Positions 55,307 through 58,767 of a stretch of 58,767 nt of DNA are shown here, one piece after another. How positions within the stretch are numbered: position 1 is the first letter of the stretch; every line of letters starts with the position of its first letter. The translations under genes and the position numbers were made by a program. The stretch covers positions 1 to 58,767 of the forward strand of contig NZ_NUZU01000012.1 of assembly GCF_002567005.1 (NCBI RefSeq), in the 5' to 3' direction. The DNA is from Bacillus sp. AFS073361 (GTDB lineage Bacteria > Bacillota > Bacilli > Bacillales > Cytobacillaceae). The notes beneath the pieces were generated by a model. That model was not told the DNA's origin, searched no databases, and saw nothing but the letters and a program-made list of their open reading frames with translations.

Positions 55307-56329
55307 ATGCAGTCATTAATCGATATCCAGAAAAGACTATTACCCGATCTCCTTCAGGTCCTTCAGAAGAGATATTCTATCCTAAGATATATTGGTTTTA
55401 TGCAACCGGTAGGAAGAAGGAGTTTAGCGGTTAGCTTGGGATATACGGAAAGAGTCCTTCGAGGCGAAGTAGAATTCCTAAGGGAGCAAAATTTAATTTA
55501 CACAAATAATGTGGGAATGAGTTTAACACCTGAAGGAAAAAATTTGCTCGAAGACTTAGAAGGCTTTATGCGTGAATTAAAAGGTATTGATGTGATGGAG
55601 TTGGAATTAAAACACCGACTCGGTATTAAAAAAGTCATCATTGTGCCAGGCGATAGTGATGAATCGCCGATGGTAAAAGGTGAACTTGGCAAGGCATGTG
55701 CGGTGTGCATGAAAAAGTTACTCGGCGGAAAAAATATCATTGCTGTAACTGGCGGTTCAACGATGGCTGCTGTCGCAGAAAGACTTTCACCCGAGTATCC
55801 CCAGAAAGAACTACTATTTGTCCCAGCAAGAGGCGGAGTAGGCGAGGATGTTCACAATCAAGCAAATACGATTTGCTCGATCATGTCGAAAAACACCCAT
55901 GCGAAACATCGAGTGCTATATGTACCTGACCAGGTTAGTACTGAAATTTATGAATCACTCATCAAAGAACCTGACATTCATGAGGTATTAAAACTAATTA
56001 AATCAGCAAGCATGGTTCTTCATGGGATTGGGGATGCTATCACAATGGCTGAGCGGCGCAAAACGAATCCAGAAGTTTTGCATAAGCTGGAAAATCAACA
56101 AGCTGTGGGTGAAGCATTCGGCTATTATTTTAACGAACAAGGCGAAATCGTTCAAAAGGTGTCAACGATTGGACTGCAGTTAGAAGATTTAGTTCACATT
56201 CCAAATGTCATCGCTGTTGCCGGCGGGGGCTCGAAGGCAAAAGCCATTAAAGCTTACTTAAAACAAGCACCGGAATCAACCATCTTAATCACAGATGAGG
56301 GTGCAGCAAGAAAGTTATTAAAAGGGTAA
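55307..56329 (+). CDS. cggR: Central glycolytic genes regulator CggR
   Basis: A 340-residue SorC-family repressor of its own operon and of downstream glycolytic genes. The N-terminal winged helix (residues 1-85, RRSLAVSLGYTERVLRGEVEFL) binds DNA. The C-terminal sugar-binding domain has VTGGSTMAAVAE and the fructose-bisphosphate loop FVPARGGVGED. ATG 55307 is preferred over 55298 because AAAGGAG (55290-55296) then lies 10 bases upstream. Confidence 0.95.
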   Translation: MQSLIDIQKRLLPDLLQVLQKRYSILRYIGFMQPVGRRSLAVSLGYTERVLRGEVEFLREQNLIYTNNVGMSLTPEGKNLLEDLEGFMRELKGIDVMELELKHRLGIKKVIIVPGDSDESPMVKGELGKACAVCMKKLLGGKNIIAVTGGSTMAAVAERLSPEYPQKELLFVPARGGVGEDVHNQANTICSIMSKNTHAKHRVLYVPDQVSTEIYESLIKEPDIHEVLKLIKSASMVLHGIGDAITMAERRKTNPEVLHKLENQQAVGEAFGYYFNEQGEIVQKVSTIGLQLEDLVHIPNVIAVAGGGSKAKAIKAYLKQAPESTILITDEGAARKLLKG

Positions 56330-56365
56330 ATCCTTTTTAAAATAAAAACATCCTTACCCAATTAA

Positions 56366-57388
<1,023 letters not shown>

Positions 57389-57403
57389 TATATCGGACGG
57401 ACG

Positions 57404-57489
57404 ATGATTGATTTTTCAATCATAAGAAGTTAATCATACAAAGGTTTTCCAAAGGGGAGCGGGGAGTATATGCCCCCCTCCCCTTTTTA
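57404..57489 (+). terminator. Hairpins between gapA and pgk
   Basis: A 7-bp hairpin (57404-57410 with 57417-57423) is followed by a strong GC stem (57451-57459 with 57478-57486, inner GGGG/CCCC) and TTTTT. It may reduce transcription into pgk and set a ratio between the two. Confidence 0.75.
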
Positions 57490-57530
57490 CTGATTTTATG
57501 CTGAATTTTCAATATTTTAGGAGGTCCTTT

Positions 57531-58715
57531 ATGAATAAGAAAACGCTCAAAGATGTTGATGTAAAAGGGAAACGTGTATTTTGCCGAGTTGATTTTAATG
57601 TTCCAATGCAGGATGGGAAAATCACTGATGAAACGCGGATTCGTGCAGCCCTTCCAACGATTCAATACTTAGTAGATCAAGGCGCTAAGGTTATTCTAGC
57701 GAGCCACTTCGGCCGTCCAAAAGGGAAAGTAGTAGAAGAAATGCGCTTGACTCCAGTCGGTGTCCGACTTTCTGAACTGCTTGGTAAAGACGTGAAGAAG
57801 GCTGATGAAGCGTATGGTGATTCTGTGAAAGCATTGATTGAAACGATGACTGAAGGCGATGTTTTGCTTCTTGAAAATGTTCGTTTCTATCCAGGCGAAG
57901 AAAAGAACGATCCAGAGTTGGCCAAATCTTTTGCTGAATTAGCAGATGTTTATGTAAATGATGCCTTTGGTGCAGCGCACCGTGCCCATGCATCAACCGA
58001 AGGGATTGCACATATTTTACCAGCGGTTTCCGGACTTTTAATGGAAAAAGAATTAGATGTACTTGGTAAAGCACTTTCTAATCCAGAACGCCCATTTACA
58101 GCAATTATCGGTGGCGCAAAAGTAAAGGACAAGATTGGTGTTATTGAAAATCTGTTAGAATTAGTCGACAACTTAATTATTGGCGGCGGACTTGCTTATA
58201 CTTTCGTGAAAGCACAAGGCCATGAAGTTGGAAAATCATTACTAGAAGCAGATAAGATTGATCTTGCCAATTCATTCATTGAAAAAGCAAAAGCAAAAGG
58301 TGTTAATTTCTACATGCCTGTTGATGTTATCGTGGCTGATGATTTCTCAGCAGACGCTAATTCCAAAGTAGTATCTATTGAGGAAATTCCGTCCGATTGG
58401 GAAGCACTTGATATTGGACCAAAAACAGCTGAAATATACCGTGACGTTATTCAAAAATCAAAACTAGTGATTTGGAATGGACCAATGGGTGTATTTGAAA
58501 TTGATAAATTTGCCGGCGGAACAAAGGCAGTAGCAGAAGCACTTGCTGAAGCACAAGGTACATATTCAGTCATTGGCGGCGGAGACTCTGCAGCAGCCGT
58601 TGAAAAATTCAATTTAGCCGATAAAATGAGTCACATCTCCACAGGAGGCGGAGCTTCCCTTGAATTCATGGAAGGCAAAGCACTCCCAGGTGTAGTCGCA
58701 TTAAACGATAAATAA
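57531..58715 (+). CDS. pgk: Phosphoglycerate kinase
   Basis: A 394-residue glycolytic enzyme making ATP from 1,3-bisphosphoglycerate. The signature RVDFNVPM, the basic-patch motif [17 protein letters not shown] and the nucleotide loop [12 protein letters not shown] are present. AGGAGG lies 7 bases before the ATG at 57531. tpiA, pgm and eno would be expected after it but lie outside the window. Confidence 0.98.
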   Translation: MNKKTLKDVDVKGKRVFCRVDFNVPMQDGKITDETRIRAALPTIQYLVDQGAKVILASHFGRPKGKVVEEMRLTPVGVRLSELLGKDVKKADEAYGDSVKALIETMTEGDVLLLENVRFYPGEEKNDPELAKSFAELADVYVNDAFGAAHRAHASTEGIAHILPAVSGLLMEKELDVLGKALSNPERPFTAIIGGAKVKDKIGVIENLLELVDNLIIGGGLAYTFVKAQGHEVGKSLLEADKIDLANSFIEKAKAKGVNFYMPVDVIVADDFSADANSKVVSIEEIPSDWEALDIGPKTAEIYRDVIQKSKLVIWNGPMGVFEIDKFAGGTKAVAEALAEAQGTYSVIGGGDSAAAVEKFNLADKMSHISTGGGASLEFMEGKALPGVVALNDK

Positions 58716-58752
58716 TTTTTTTAGAGTGTGTTAAACATGATTTTGCTACTCT

Positions 58753-58767
58753 GTTGATTGGAGCGGA
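58753..58767. repeat. Partial Bacillaceae intergenic repeat (left end)
   Basis: GTTGATTGGAGCGGA at the last bases of the window is, from memory, the usual start of the same repeat family whose right end occupies bases 1-80. Confidence 0.6.

Overview
This window looks like a contig from the chromosome of a Bacillaceae bacterium, in or near Bacillus/Neobacillus. The evidence is gene order, protein similarity to Bacillus subtilis as I remember it, Bacillus-type regulatory sites (LexA, CtsR and CggR boxes) and strong AGGAGG ribosome binding sites. No phage, insertion sequence, CRISPR array or rRNA was seen. Both ends fall inside pieces of what I recognise as an abundant Bacillaceae intergenic repeat (bases 1-80 and 58753-58767), so the contig probably ends where the assembly broke at repeats.

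Bases 350-9266 hold the conserved block prfB (with its programmed +1 frameshift), a YitT-family protein, cccB, ftsE-ftsX, a coiled-coil M23 peptidase, ctpB and minJ. Bases 9.6-28.4 kb are the most variable part. They hold an FMN reductase; a minus-strand ABC-2 exporter with a TetR regulator; a CmpB-type membrane protein; an envelope cluster (two-component system, polysaccharide deacetylase, DedA, MGDG-synthase-like glycosyltransferase, BcrC-like phosphatase); ctaG; a cydABS bd-type oxidase including its 33-residue CydS subunit; a minus-strand amino-acid ABC importer; the zinc exporter czcD behind a double ArsR/CadC-like operator; and the pantothenate symporter yhdT-panF.

Bases 28.5-58.7 kb return to the core: csbA, LexA-controlled uvrBA, yvlB-yvlD, hprK-lgt-ppaX-yvoF, the eight-gene histidine operon hisZGDBHAFI, yvcD, trxB, yvcI-rapZ-yvcK-whiA-crh, CtsR-controlled clpP on the minus strand, a tRNA-Arg(CCG), rpoN (sigL), a glutaredoxin-like gene, and the glycolytic operon start cggR-gapA-pgk. 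HprK, Crh and CggR place several parts of carbon catabolite control together.

The least explained signals are two intergenic arrays of six units each with an exact 21-base period. One is after uvrA (core TYGGCGAAAT) and one is after yvoF, just upstream of the his promoter (core TYGGCGGAAT). Other notable points are a dispersed 13-base near-palindrome (GGTGCCTGACACC), including two copies inside the his operon; promoters for trxB and cggR that overlap the left arm of the preceding gene's terminator; and an M23 hydrolase beside ftsEX together with the absence of cwlO from its usual place next to trxB.
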